Shown piece by piece: positions 20,283-30,100 of a stretch of 64,000 bases of DNA. This DNA comes from Chitinophagaceae bacterium LGM1. GTDB taxonomy: Bacteria > Bacteroidota > Bacteroidia > Chitinophagales > Chitinophagaceae. The translations under genes were made by a program, and so were the position numbers. How positions within the stretch are numbered: position 1 is the first letter of the stretch; the number at the start of each line of letters is the position of its first letter. The notes below the pieces were generated by a model. That model worked only from the letters and a program-made list of their open reading frames with translations. It searched no databases and was not told the origin of the DNA. The stretch covers positions 1,635,501 through 1,699,500 of the forward strand of contig CP075895.1 of assembly GCA_018604165.1 (NCBI GenBank), written 5' to 3'.

Positions 20283-22430
20283 CTAACTGATTTTAGCCCA
20301 GTTATTAGCAGCTTTTTCTTGCAGCAGGATACTACGTATGGCTGTATGTTGCGGATGGGTGAGAGAGGGGTCTGATGTAATGATTTGTTGCGCGGCAATA
20401 CGGGTTTGCTCCAGTATGGCACTGTCATCAACAATATCAGCCAGCTTGAATTTCAGTATGCCGCTTTGCCTCGTCCCTGACAGGTCGCCCGGGCCACGCA
20501 TAGCAAGGTCTTTCTCGGCAATTATAAACCCGTTGGATGTGGATGTCATTATCTTCATCCTTTCTCCACTTTCGTTGGATAGTTTATTACCTGTTAGTAG
20601 TATGCAATAAGATTGTTCTGCACCACGCCCCACGCGCCCGCGTAACTGGTGCAGTTGAGATAGCCCAAAACGCTCGGCACTCTCTATTAGCATCACGCTT
20701 GCATTGGGTACGTTTACACCTACTTCTATTACGGTGGTAGCAACCAATATATGCGCATCCCCTTTTACAAACCGTTGCATATTCCGTTCCCGCTCACCAG
20801 CCTCTTGTTTACCATGCACCATAGCTATATTATACTTATGGTCGGGGAAAAAGGTTTTCACTTGTTCAAAGCCTGCTACAAGACTTTCATAGTCCATTTT
20901 TTCAGACTCCTCAATCAGTGGATATACAATATATGCCTGTCTGCCTTTGTCTATTTCTGCTCTTATAAATTCCATCACACTGGCACGGCGCATCTCGTTG
21001 CGGTGTACCGTTTTTATTTCCTGCCTGCCGGGTGGCAGCTCATCTATTACAGATACATCAAGGTCTCCATAAAGTGTCATGGCGAGTGTGCGAGGTATAG
21101 GTGTTGCTGTCATTACCAACACATGGGGTGGGGTACTGTTCTTCTGCCATAGTCGAGAGCGTTGTGCTACACCAAAACGGTGCTGCTCGTCAATTATAGC
21201 CATTCCCAGATTGCTGAATTGTACAGTATCTTCCAGCAACGCATGTGTGCCTACTACTATTGATATAGCACTTGACTGTAAGCCTGCTAGTGTTTCCTTA
21301 CGCTCTTTGCCTTTAGTAGTGCCCGTCAGTATGGCAACGGGTATATTCATTGGTGCGAGTAAATCTTTTACACTTTGGTAATGTTGTTGTGCCAGTATCT
21401 CAGTAGGTGCCATCAGGCAAGCCTGAAAACCATTATCCATAGCCAGCAGCATAGACATTACCGCCACCATTGTTTTGCCACTACCTACATCGCCTTGCAG
21501 CAGTCGGTTCATTTGCTTGCCTATAGCGGTATCTATCCTTATTTCTTTCAGTACCCGTTTTTGCGCACCTGTTAGCTGAAAGGGTAAGTGATTATTATAG
21601 AAGCCATTGAAATGATTACCTACTTTATCAAACTTCCATCCTTGCTGTATGGTGTGTTGCAGGCGCAGTTGTGCTATTTTCAGTTGAGATGCCAGCAACT
21701 CTTCCCACTTCAGGCGATAGCGGGCAGCTTGCATGTGTTCATCACTATCCGGAAAGTGAATCCACTTGATGGCATTGTATCTGCTGCAAAGCTGGTATTG
21801 TGTCAGTATGTTGGATGGCAATATTTCAGGAATATCACCGGGCTTTATTTTTTCAAAGAGGCTTTGTGTCAGTTTGGCGAAAGAACGGTTGCTGATGCCT
21901 TTAGCTCGCAATTTTTCGGTACTGGGATATACAGGCTGCATACCCGGTATGCTGGTGTCGCTGTTTAGTGGTTCAATTTCGGGGTGGGCGATATTGGGTA
22001 CACCATTGAAGAAAGAAACTTTGCCGAATAATATATACCTGCCATGGTCAACCAACGATTTCTTCATCCATTGTGCACCCTGAAACCATATCAGTTCTAT
22101 CTGCCCTGTATCGTCATAAAACGTAGCAACCAATCGCTTCTTTCTGCCTTCCCCTTCTTCAAAAATATTAATGACAGTGCCAAGTAACTGTACATATTCT
22201 GTATTGCCGTTGATGGCAGCTACTTTATCAACCTTTGTACGGTCGAAGTATCGGTAGGGATAATGATAAAGCAAATCGCCAAACGAGGCTATATCCAATT
22301 CCTTACGCAGCATTTCTCCACGCTGTGGCCCAACACCTTTCAGGTATTCGATGGGGGAATCTAATATGGAAGCGAGATGGCTGATTGTTGAATTATTTAG
22401 ACAAATATAAACAAGACAATGTTTTGACAA
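20283..22430 (-). CDS. recG: ATP-dependent DNA helicase RecG
   Basis: Up to 715 residues. The wedge/OB domain (LGTVINIFEEG, TFYDDTGQIELIWF) is followed by helicase motifs: Walker A GDVGSGKT (313-320 in this numbering), the DEQHRFG box, MTATPIPRTL, and motif VI LRGRVGRG. RecG reverses stalled forks and processes Holliday junctions. The start is unusual: the only in-frame ATG/GTG/TTG before the conserved ILDSPIEYLKGVG is the TTG at 22430, yet a perfect TATATTTG promoter element (22402-22409) lies inside that extension. Family length would put the start at codon 16, an ATC (22383-22385). Confidence 0.92.
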   Translation of the reverse strand: MSKHCLVYICLNNSTISHLASILDSPIEYLKGVGPQRGEMLRKELDIASFGDLLYHYPYRYFDRTKVDKVAAINGNTEYVQLLGTVINIFEEGEGRKKRLVATFYDDTGQIELIWFQGAQWMKKSLVDHGRYILFGKVSFFNGVPNIAHPEIEPLNSDTSIPGMQPVYPSTEKLRAKGISNRSFAKLTQSLFEKIKPGDIPEILPSNILTQYQLCSRYNAIKWIHFPDSDEHMQAARYRLKWEELLASQLKIAQLRLQHTIQQGWKFDKVGNHFNGFYNNHLPFQLTGAQKRVLKEIRIDTAIGKQMNRLLQGDVGSGKTMVAVMSMLLAMDNGFQACLMAPTEILAQQHYQSVKDLLAPMNIPVAILTGTTKGKERKETLAGLQSSAISIVVGTHALLEDTVQFSNLGMAIIDEQHRFGVAQRSRLWQKNSTPPHVLVMTATPIPRTLAMTLYGDLDVSVIDELPPGRQEIKTVHRNEMRRASVMEFIRAEIDKGRQAYIVYPLIEESEKMDYESLVAGFEQVKTFFPDHKYNIAMVHGKQEAGERERNMQRFVKGDAHILVATTVIEVGVNVPNASVMLIESAERFGLSQLHQLRGRVGRGAEQSYCILLTGNKLSNESGERMKIMTSTSNGFIIAEKDLAMRGPGDLSGTRQSGILKFKLADIVDDSAILEQTRIAAQQIITSDPSLTHPQHTAIRSILLQEKAANNWAKIS
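22402..22409 (-). promoter_or_regulatory. -7 element TATATTTG at the recG 5' end
   Basis: Perfect TAnnTTTG on the minus strand, inside the annotated N-terminal extension of recG and 16 bp before the candidate ATC start. If real, the TTG at 22430 cannot be the start. Confidence 0.4.
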
Positions 22431-22503
22431 ACTAAACCGTCAAATGTATTGCAGCCGACAAATGAGTTGCATTAGGCTACCTAATTTGCACAAAAAAACA
22501 GAG

Positions 22504-23487
22504 ATGAAATCTTTAAAGCTGATATGGGTATTGTTGATAAGTGTAGTTAGCACATCCGCCCAGCCCGTGGCGCAAACGGTGGTTGCAGAGCATTTTACCA
22601 ATACATATTGCAGTGTATGCGCATCCCGAAATCCCGGGTTATATACTAATTATGCCAACTTTCCGCAAGCATTGCATGTGGCTTACCATCCAAGTTCTCC
22701 TTATGCTGCTTGCCCGCTCAATCAGCATAACAAAACAGAAAATGATGCCCGCACTAATTTTTATGGCATATTTGGCGCAACGCCAAAGCTTGTAGTGCAG
22801 GCAAAAGAAGTATCAGGCTCTTTTACAAATGCGTCTATTTTTCAAAATGAATTAGGAAAGACTACTGCATTTGAGATGACTGCAAAGTTGAGTGAGATTG
22901 CAGGTAATAACCTTGAGATAAGAGTAGTAATCAGGAAAAAAGATGCCAGCGCATTGACGAACCTTACACTCTATGTGCCGCTTGTAGAAGATACACTGTT
23001 TTTTGCCGCCAACAACGGAGAGAGTAAACACCTTGATGTATTCAGGAAAAGTTTTTGGGGTGTCAATCCGTTAGCTATTACCGCACCTGTAAACATCGGA
23101 GATTCTACGGTGCATACACAACAGATTGCCATCAATGGTGCATGGAATAAAGGTAGGGTATATGGTATAGCCATATTGCAGGACAATAGTAAAAACCATG
23201 TACAGGCTGCTAAGTCAAATAAATTGGCTTACCCAACAAGTATTCAGCATCATACTACATCGTCTGTATTTATCACGCCAAACCCTGCTACTGATTATTT
23301 GCAATTACATGGCAATGGCAATAACAGATATGCCGTTGCTATACAAGATATTACAGGCAGGCAGATAAGTCGCCTTGCTATAAATGGCGGCGATAGAATA
23401 GATATTTCAGGATTGGCAGACGGACAGTATATTGCCTATATACAACATGGTAGCACACAGCAGGCATTCAAGTTTATTAAGAACTAA
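22504..23487 (+). CDS. Omp28-like thioredoxin-fold protein with T9SS sorting domain
   Basis: 327 residues from the ATG at 22504, which begins a signal peptide (MKSLKLIWVLLISVVSTSAQ); the frame is open upstream to 22444 but that part is not signal-like. A thioredoxin-fold domain resembling Omp28-related proteins follows, with the CxxC pair Cys36/Cys39 (FTNTYCSVCASRNPG) and GIFGATPKLVV. A beta domain and a C-terminal type A sorting domain (ITPNPATDYLQLH, DGQYIAYI) complete it. Likely exported by T9SS; redox activity is plausible but unproven. Confidence 0.8.
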   Translation: MKSLKLIWVLLISVVSTSAQPVAQTVVAEHFTNTYCSVCASRNPGLYTNYANFPQALHVAYHPSSPYAACPLNQHNKTENDARTNFYGIFGATPKLVVQAKEVSGSFTNASIFQNELGKTTAFEMTAKLSEIAGNNLEIRVVIRKKDASALTNLTLYVPLVEDTLFFAANNGESKHLDVFRKSFWGVNPLAITAPVNIGDSTVHTQQIAINGAWNKGRVYGIAILQDNSKNHVQAAKSNKLAYPTSIQHHTTSSVFITPNPATDYLQLHGNGNNRYAVAIQDITGRQISRLAINGGDRIDISGLADGQYIAYIQHGSTQQAFKFIKN

Positions 23488-23502
23488 TGTAACTTAGGGG
23501 TA

Positions 23503-24201
23503 ATGGGCATGGATGATACATTTTTGCTAATCAGGAAAAACGATTTTCTGAATAAGTTATCAGATGATGATTATACCGCTCTGCATCTTGAACATAATAT
23601 AGTTGTAGCCGATAAAGGTGCGTATGTATATTTTGATGCCCATGCCCTCAACAAGTTGTATTTCGTAAAGGACGGGTATATAAAAATAGGTTGTATAGAT
23701 GATGAGGGCAATGATATTGTAAAGGAAATACTGCAACCGGGGGATATTTTCGGACAGTTTACTTTAGAAAAGAATAATATGCAGGGCGAGTATGCACAGG
23801 CTTATAAATGTGAAACCAGTCTTTGTTCCTTTACGCTCGAAGATTTTCAACGCCTGCTGATGCACCGACCAGATTTATCTGTACAATATGCAAAAAAAGT
23901 AGGGCAGAAGCTGAGAAAGGTAGAAAACAGGTTGATGAACTTGTTACAGAAAGATGCAAGGAGCAGACTACTATACTTTTTCTGGACACTGCTGCCGCAA
24001 GATAATGCAACAGAGCAAAGCTCATACAGTATTCAAAACTTTTTGACACATGAGGATATTGCAAGGCTTACGGGCACCAGCAGGCAAACGGTTACTACTC
24101 TGATAAATGAATTTGCACAGGATGGTTTGCTGGATGTTGACAGGCGCACTATTGTGATACACGATATTAAATCGCTGCTACGGTTAGCTAAAATCGGCTG
24201 A
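23503..24201 (+). CDS. Crp/Fnr-family transcriptional regulator
   Basis: 232 residues. The N-terminal cyclic-nucleotide-binding-like jelly roll (about 20-130; GYIKIGCIDDEGNDIVKEIL, PGDIFGQFTL) lacks an Fnr-type Cys cluster. The C-terminal Crp helix-turn-helix is clear: THEDIARLTGTSRQTVTTLINEF. Effector and targets are unknown. The 3' end is 1 bp from the convergent exbD-like gene. Confidence 0.9.
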   Translation: MGMDDTFLLIRKNDFLNKLSDDDYTALHLEHNIVVADKGAYVYFDAHALNKLYFVKDGYIKIGCIDDEGNDIVKEILQPGDIFGQFTLEKNNMQGEYAQAYKCETSLCSFTLEDFQRLLMHRPDLSVQYAKKVGQKLRKVENRLMNLLQKDARSRLLYFFWTLLPQDNATEQSSYSIQNFLTHEDIARLTGTSRQTVTTLINEFAQDGLLDVDRRTIVIHDIKSLLRLAKIG

Positions 24202-24202
24202 T

Positions 24203-24607
24203 TTATTTCCCCTCTTTATCTACCGCCAATACAGTTTTCAGGTTCAGTGATTTTGCGGCTTTCATTACGGCTACAATACTTTCCGCATCAGCCTGTTTAT
24301 CTGCATTGATAACGACAGTAGGTTCTGCATCTTGTGATTTAAGCACTACACCATTGATGGCTGATACCAGTGAGTCTTTGTTGGTAGCTTGTGTGCCAAC
24401 ATAAAACTGTTGCTCTGGTGTTATGGATACTACTACTGTTTGCTTGGCTTTGGTATCGCTCTTGGCACTGGGTATAGACAGCTTTATAACATTAGGATTA
24501 GCCAATGTAGATATGATTAGAAAAAACAACAGCAGTATGAATAATATATCATTCAATGCGGAAGCATGCGCTTCGGGTTTTTCTCTGAGTCTTTTTCGTA
24601 AATCCAT
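24203..24607 (-). CDS. exbD: Biopolymer transporter ExbD/TolR family protein
   Basis: 134 residues: cytoplasmic N-terminus, one transmembrane helix (DILFILLLFFLIISTLA, about 20-36) and a periplasmic domain (TVVVSITPEQQFYV, AEPTVVINADKQADAES). Works with ExbB to couple the proton gradient to TonB or Tol machinery. It starts 6 bp after the upstream ExbB-like gene, as expected of a single unit. Confidence 0.88.
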   Translation of the reverse strand: MDLRKRLREKPEAHASALNDILFILLLFFLIISTLANPNVIKLSIPSAKSDTKAKQTVVVSITPEQQFYVGTQATNKDSLVSAINGVVLKSQDAEPTVVINADKQADAESIVAVMKAAKSLNLKTVLAVDKEGK

Positions 24608-24613
24608 ATCAGG

Positions 24614-25300
24614 CTATTTGGCAGGTTCGTGTAAAATATCCAGAAACTCTACCGAGGCAGACTCCATACGGTTTACGTTTTTGTTTATCTGTGCATTCAA
24701 ATAGCTGTATGCCACATAAGACAGCAAACCAATTATCAACCCAACGGCAGATGTAACCATTTTGGTATATATACCGCTGGCAATACCCTCTATAGAAAAG
24801 CCCTGATGCTGTATGTTGAAGAATAAGATTATCATACCCGCAATAGTGCCGAGGAAACCAAACATAGGTGCTATACCTGCAATGGTAGAAAGTATAGAAA
24901 GGTTTTTTTCAAGTTGATATACTTCCAGTTTACCGGCATTTTCCATAGACTTTTCAATATGGTCTATAGGTTTGCCAATACGGCTCAATCCCTTATCTAT
25001 CATACGAGCTACGGGGCCTGTCGTATTTTTTGATAGCGTTTTCGCAGCCTGCAAGTTGCCATCTGTAATATGTTCCCTAATGCGCGCCATAAATGTAGGG
25101 TCAGATACGGATGCTTTGCGTATAGCCATCAGGCGTTCTGCAAATACATACACCATTAGCACAGAGCATATCAGCAGTGGTATCATTAATACACCGCCTT
25201 GCATCAACAGATACCATAAAGATATTTCCTGCTGTTTTGCGGCCACAGCAGCAGAGTTTGCCAACGTATCGGCTTGTAATAATATGGAGAGTATTACCAT
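24614..25300 (-). CDS. exbB: MotA/TolQ/ExbB proton channel family protein
   Basis: 228 residues. Three transmembrane segments near 30-55, 125-150 and 170-190; the conserved channel region reads ILSTIAGIAPMFGFLGTIAGM and TKMVTSAVGLIIGLLSY. Partner of the ExbD-like protein just downstream. Whether it serves TonB-dependent uptake or a Tol-like system cannot be told; no tonB lies nearby. Confidence 0.9.
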   Translation of the reverse strand: MVILSILLQADTLANSAAVAAKQQEISLWYLLMQGGVLMIPLLICSVLMVYVFAERLMAIRKASVSDPTFMARIREHITDGNLQAAKTLSKNTTGPVARMIDKGLSRIGKPIDHIEKSMENAGKLEVYQLEKNLSILSTIAGIAPMFGFLGTIAGMIILFFNIQHQGFSIEGIASGIYTKMVTSAVGLIIGLLSYVAYSYLNAQINKNVNRMESASVEFLDILHEPAK

Positions 25301-25362
25301 AGTTTCTAAAAAGACTAACTGTAATAATAGTAAATTTTAGTGGTTGTGGCAGATACATTCTG

Positions 25363-25399
25363 TTAAAAAACAAAGCCGACACTAAATGTGTCGGCTTTG
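25363..25399 (-). terminator. Terminator after the FKBP gene
   Basis: A perfect 12-bp stem (CAAAGCCGACAC with GTGTCGGCTTTG, 5-nt loop) at 25371-25399. On the minus strand a T6 run follows. It ends the FKBP transcript that stops at 25419. Confidence 0.9.
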
Positions 25400-25418
25400 C
25401 AATAAAATATAGTAAGTA

Positions 25419-25847
25419 TTAACCGATAGATACAAGTTCCAGGTCGAATATCAAATCCTGTCCTGCCAGCGGGTGGTTAGCATCCAGTATTACTACTTCT
25501 GCTTGTACATCAGCTATTACTACCGGAAATACGTTGCCTGTATTGTCGCTCATGTGTAGTTCAAGACCTACCACAGGTTGCATATCTGCTGGGAAATCAC
25601 TTTTAGGATATTCCATCATCATATCATCACGGCGCTCACCATAAGCCTGCTCTACCGGAATTTGTACTGTTTTTTTGTCGCCTACTTTCATATCCAGCAG
25701 CGCATCGTCAAATCCTTTTATCACCTGTCCGCTGCCAACGGTAAACTGTAGCGGGTCGCGGCCTTCAGAGCTATCAAATGTTGAGCCGTCTGTCAGCTTT
25801 CCGTGATAATGCACGCTTACAGTATCACCATTTTTCACTTGTTGCAT
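25419..25847 (-). CDS. FKBP-type peptidyl-prolyl isomerase, SlyD-like
   Basis: 142 residues. Begins QQVKNGDTVSVHYHGKLTDG, then FDSSEGRDPLQFTVGSGQVIKGFDDAL, with an IF-domain insertion (AYGERRDDMMMEYP to PLAGQDLIFD) as in SlyD-type FKBPs. Catalyses proline isomerisation and may act as a folding helper in the cytoplasm; no signal peptide. It lacks SlyD's His-rich tail. Ends at a strong terminator. Confidence 0.92.
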   Translation of the reverse strand: MQQVKNGDTVSVHYHGKLTDGSTFDSSEGRDPLQFTVGSGQVIKGFDDALLDMKVGDKKTVQIPVEQAYGERRDDMMMEYPKSDFPADMQPVVGLELHMSDNTGNVFPVVIADVQAEVVILDANHPLAGQDLIFDLELVSIG

Positions 25848-25888
25848 GTAAATTGTTTTAATAAATGCTAATAATGATGCAAGTTACG

Positions 25889-25918
25889 TTTAATATCGGA
25901 AACACGGGGCTATCTTTA
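25889..25918 (+). promoter_or_regulatory. Candidate promoter for namZ
   Basis: TATCTTTA (25911-25918) is one base off TAnnTTTG, 7 bp before the ATG at 25926, with a TTTA (25889-25892) at about the -33 spacing (18 bp). Confidence 0.35.
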
Positions 25919-25925
25919 TGCTCAA

Positions 25926-27140
25926 ATGAGGAACTTATTGTTAAGATTTTTATCGCTTTTGTTGCTGTTCGTAAGTTATGAAGCCGCAGCACAAAAAAAG
26001 GACGTAAAGCCTTTAAAATACGGGAATGATGTAGTAGTGGGTGCGGAGCGCATGAAAGAGTATTTGCCCGTACTAAAGGCGAAGCGAGTAGCCATGCTGA
26101 TTAATCATACATCTTTAGTAGGTAGTGTAAATCTGCTTGATACATTGTTGAAGGCTGGCGTAAATGTGGTAAAAGTATTTACGCCTGAGCATGGTTTCAG
26201 GGGCGAGGCCGAAGCAGGTGCTAAAGTGAATAATAGCATTGACAGTGCTACCAATCTACCTATAGTATCGCTGTATGGTGATAACAAAAAACCTAAAGCT
26301 GAACAGTTGCAAGATGTAGATGTAATTGTATATGATTTGCAGGATGTGGGCGTACGTTTTTATACCTATATATCTACCATGCAGTATGCTATGGAAGCAT
26401 GTATAGAGAATAATAAACAACTTGTGATATTGGACAGGCCAAACCCCAACGGACATTACGTAGATGGTCCTGTATTAAAGTCTGAGTACAAATCTTTTGT
26501 TGGTATGCAACCTGTACCAATTGTGTATGGCATGACGGTAGGGGAGTATGCAAAAATGCTGGCAGGCGAAAAATGGGTAAACGGAGCAGGTAAATTGGAT
26601 ATGAAAGTTATTGCCTGCAATAACTACAATCATTATACACAATATGATTTGCCAGTACGCCCGTCGCCTAACCTGAAGACGATGGCAGCTATATTTGCGT
26701 ATCCATCTATCTGCTTGTTTGAGGGTACAGTAGTAAGCGTTGGCAGGGGTACATCAACACCTTTTCAAATGTTTGGCCATCCGGATTTTGCAGGTAAAGC
26801 TGGTTATAGTTTTCGCCCCGTACCTGTATGGGGTAAGCCAGACCCTATGTATGCCTTTAAAGACTGCTATGGGCAAATGGTGGTAATGGATAAACAGGAA
26901 GCACAAACTTTGATAGGCAGGCGTGTAAGGCTGCTGTGGCTGATAAGGGCGTATAGCTGGTACCCTGATAAGAAAAAGTTTTTCAATTCATTCTTTGAAA
27001 AGCTCGTTGGCAATGGCGAATTGAGAAAGCAAATAGAAAGTGGTATGGATGAATATGCCATCAGGGCTACCTGGCAAAAAGATATTGATGCGTTTAAAAA
27101 AATAAGAAAGAAGTATTTGTTGTACGAAGACTTTGAATAA
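25926..27140 (+). CDS. namZ: Exo-beta-N-acetylmuramidase NamZ (GH171, DUF1343)
   Basis: 404 residues with a signal peptide (LLRFLSLLLLFVSYEAAAQ). The DUF1343 landmarks are clear: INHTSLVG, TPEHGFRGEAEAGA, VDVIVYDLQDVGVRFYTYISTM, LDRPNPNG, and GTSTPFQMFGHPDF. This family removes terminal N-acetylmuramic acid from peptidoglycan fragments, so a role in cell-wall recycling in the periplasm is likely. The large fusion gene downstream follows after 29 bp and may be co-transcribed. Confidence 0.9.
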   Translation: MRNLLLRFLSLLLLFVSYEAAAQKKDVKPLKYGNDVVVGAERMKEYLPVLKAKRVAMLINHTSLVGSVNLLDTLLKAGVNVVKVFTPEHGFRGEAEAGAKVNNSIDSATNLPIVSLYGDNKKPKAEQLQDVDVIVYDLQDVGVRFYTYISTMQYAMEACIENNKQLVILDRPNPNGHYVDGPVLKSEYKSFVGMQPVPIVYGMTVGEYAKMLAGEKWVNGAGKLDMKVIACNNYNHYTQYDLPVRPSPNLKTMAAIFAYPSICLFEGTVVSVGRGTSTPFQMFGHPDFAGKAGYSFRPVPVWGKPDPMYAFKDCYGQMVVMDKQEAQTLIGRRVRLLWLIRAYSWYPDKKKFFNSFFEKLVGNGELRKQIESGMDEYAIRATWQKDIDAFKKIRKKYLLYEDFE

Positions 27141-27169
27141 ACAATCGTTGCCCCTTTGTTTGAATTGAA

Positions 27170-30100
27170 ATGCAGGTAATATTCGTTTCTATATACCGGT
27201 TTTTTGAGCGTAATAAAAAACTATACTGGCTGTTCTTTGCCGGTAGTTTTTTGTTGCTGGCAGTGCTTGCATTGCAAATAAAGCTGAAAGATGACATAAC
27301 CAGCATGTTGCCCGATAGCAAAGCTATCAAGGCAATGAATAATGTTGTTAGTAATACACAGGCAGGCGAGCAGGTTATCTTCATGCTCTCATTTACAGAT
27401 AGTAGTGTTACCAACCCCGATAGCTTAATTACAGAGGCAAACGACTATTTATCAATCCTGCAAAAAGATTGTGCCCAGTGGATTGATACCATCATCTTAC
27501 AGCCCGGTGCAGGATATGAAGAGGTTTTGGTAGATGTTGTACAACAAAACCTGCCTTTGTTTTTGAACGATAATGACTATAAAAGGCTCGATACATTATT
27601 AGAACCTGAACGAATTGCAAAGACGCTTGAACAGAATAAAAAACTATTGTTATCGCCTGCAGGTACATTCTATAAAACATTGGTAGCGAAAGATCCAGTA
27701 GGCATATCTGGCTTGGTATGGGGAAAGTTGAAAACACTACAAGCAGACCCCGGGTACGAAACATACGAGGGTTATTTGTTCAACAATGCGCAACGCAACC
27801 TCAGTTTTTTTCTGAAACCCAAATACAAAGCATCTGAAACAGGGAAGAATGCAGCGTTATTTAAAAAAGTTGATGAACTGACAGATACATGGCAGGCACA
27901 ACATGCAGATTTGCAGGTAATGTATTTTGGTGGACCAGCCGTTGCAGCGGGCAATGCATCGCAATTGCAAACTGATACCATTGTAACGTTATCAATAACC
28001 ATTGTACTGTTATTGATACTAACGTATTATTTCTTTCGCAGAAAACGCACTTCACTATTACTCTTAGTACCTGTACTGTTTGGCGCAGTATGTGGGTTGG
28101 CAGTTATGTACATTGTGCAGGGTTCTGTTGCCGTAATAGCATTGGGTGCTGGTGCTATAATATTAGGTATAGCAATAGATTTTGCTATTCATTTTCTATC
28201 GCACACAAGGCATGTGAGTAACATAAAGGTAGCTGTGCAAGAAATGTCAAATCCACTGACGATAGGTAGCTTTACTACTATTGCCGCTTTTCTGTCATTA
28301 CGCTTTGTATCAACACCTATATTGCAAGATTTAGGATTGTTTGCTGCCGCCAGCCTTGCGGGTGCATCTTTATGTACGCTTATTTTTCTACCTCATTTGC
28401 CGATAGGCTCAAACATATCATCTAAACCAACCATTTTTGACAAAGCTGGCAAGTGGAAACCTGAAAAAAATAAATGGCTTGTTATAGGTATTATATTGCT
28501 GACACCTGTTATGTACAAGTGCATTGATGGTGTATCTTTTGATAGCGATATGATGCACCTCAACTACCTATCACCAAAACTACAAAAAGCACAGGAAGAG
28601 GTGAGCAAGTACAACGCTGCCGCACTCAGCAGTGTATTTGTAATGGCAGGCGATAGTACAGGCGACCATGCTATACAGCAATTGGAGAAAGCCAATAGTA
28701 TTATTGACAGTTTAGCAAACACTGGGTTAATTCGCAATGCCTCTAATCCTACTCTATTAGTACCATCTGTAAATGAACAGTTGAAAAGAATAGCAAAATG
28801 GAAAACTTACTGGACAGACGAAAGGCAAAGCAGTGTGATGTCTACTGTTAATGCTGCATCAGTTGCCAATGGCTATAGCGCAAATGCTTTCAGTGATTTT
28901 AAGGATGTAATACAAAAAGACTACAAACCTTTTGATGCCGCAACACAAAATGTATTGGCTTCATTATTTCCCGGTGGGTTTTCAAAAGATGGCAATACGC
29001 ATTATACCATCGCGTCTTTAAAAGTAGAGCAGGCTAACAGGCAAGCAGTATTTGATAAATTGAAGAATATTGAGGGTATTACCATTGCAGACAGGCAACA
29101 AGGCGCAACACAATTAGTAGAAATACTAAATAAGGATTTTACAAGTATTGCGTTATACTCATCGCTTATAGTCTTCTTTGCATTGCTCATTGGCTACGGG
29201 CGAATAGAGCTAGCCATCATAGCATTTTTGCCAATGGCTATATCATGGATTTGGATATTGGGGTTGATGTCTTTATTGGGTTTACAGTTCAATATTGTCA
29301 ATATCATTATTTCTTCGCTGATATTCGGGTTGGGAGATGATTATACCATCTTTACTATGGATGGGCTGATAGAAAAATACAGAACAGGTAAGCAAAAACT
29401 TGAATCAACACGTTCGGCAGTATATGTATCGGTGCTAACTGTTATCATAGGCTTGGGCGTATTGTTACTGGCTAAGCATCCGGCCTTGCGTTCTATAGCG
29501 TTTATATCAGTTACAGGGTTAGTTTGTGTTTTGTTTGTTTCACAAGTACTACAGCCCTTTTTGTTCAACTGGTTTATTCAAAACAGGGCAGATAAAAAAT
29601 TCTTGCCGTTTACGCTACGTAGTTTCTTCATATCAGTATTTGCTTTCGCTTATTTCTTTACAGGTTCAATGGTTTTAACTATACTGGGTGTAATACTCAC
29701 TAAGCTATGGCCATTAAACAAAGAGAAGGCAAGGTATTGGTTTCATGCATGGGTGAGCAGATATACATGGAGTATGATGTATATAATGGCTAATGTGAAA
29801 AAGCGTGTGTTTAACATCAGTAAAGAAGACTTTCAAAAGCCTGCTGTTTATATTGCCAATCACTCTTCTTTTTTGGATATACTCGTTACCACTATGTTGC
29901 ACCCTAAGCTGGTACTGATGACGAACAGGTGGGTATGGCGTAGCCCTGTGTTTGGTGCTGTTGTACGTATGGCTGAATATTATCCTGTGGCAGACGGTGC
30001 AGAAGAAAGTTTAGAACCTTTGCGCGATTTGGTAAGCCGTGGGTACTCTATTGTAGTATTTCCCGAAGGCACACGTTCTTATGACGATACAATCAATCGT

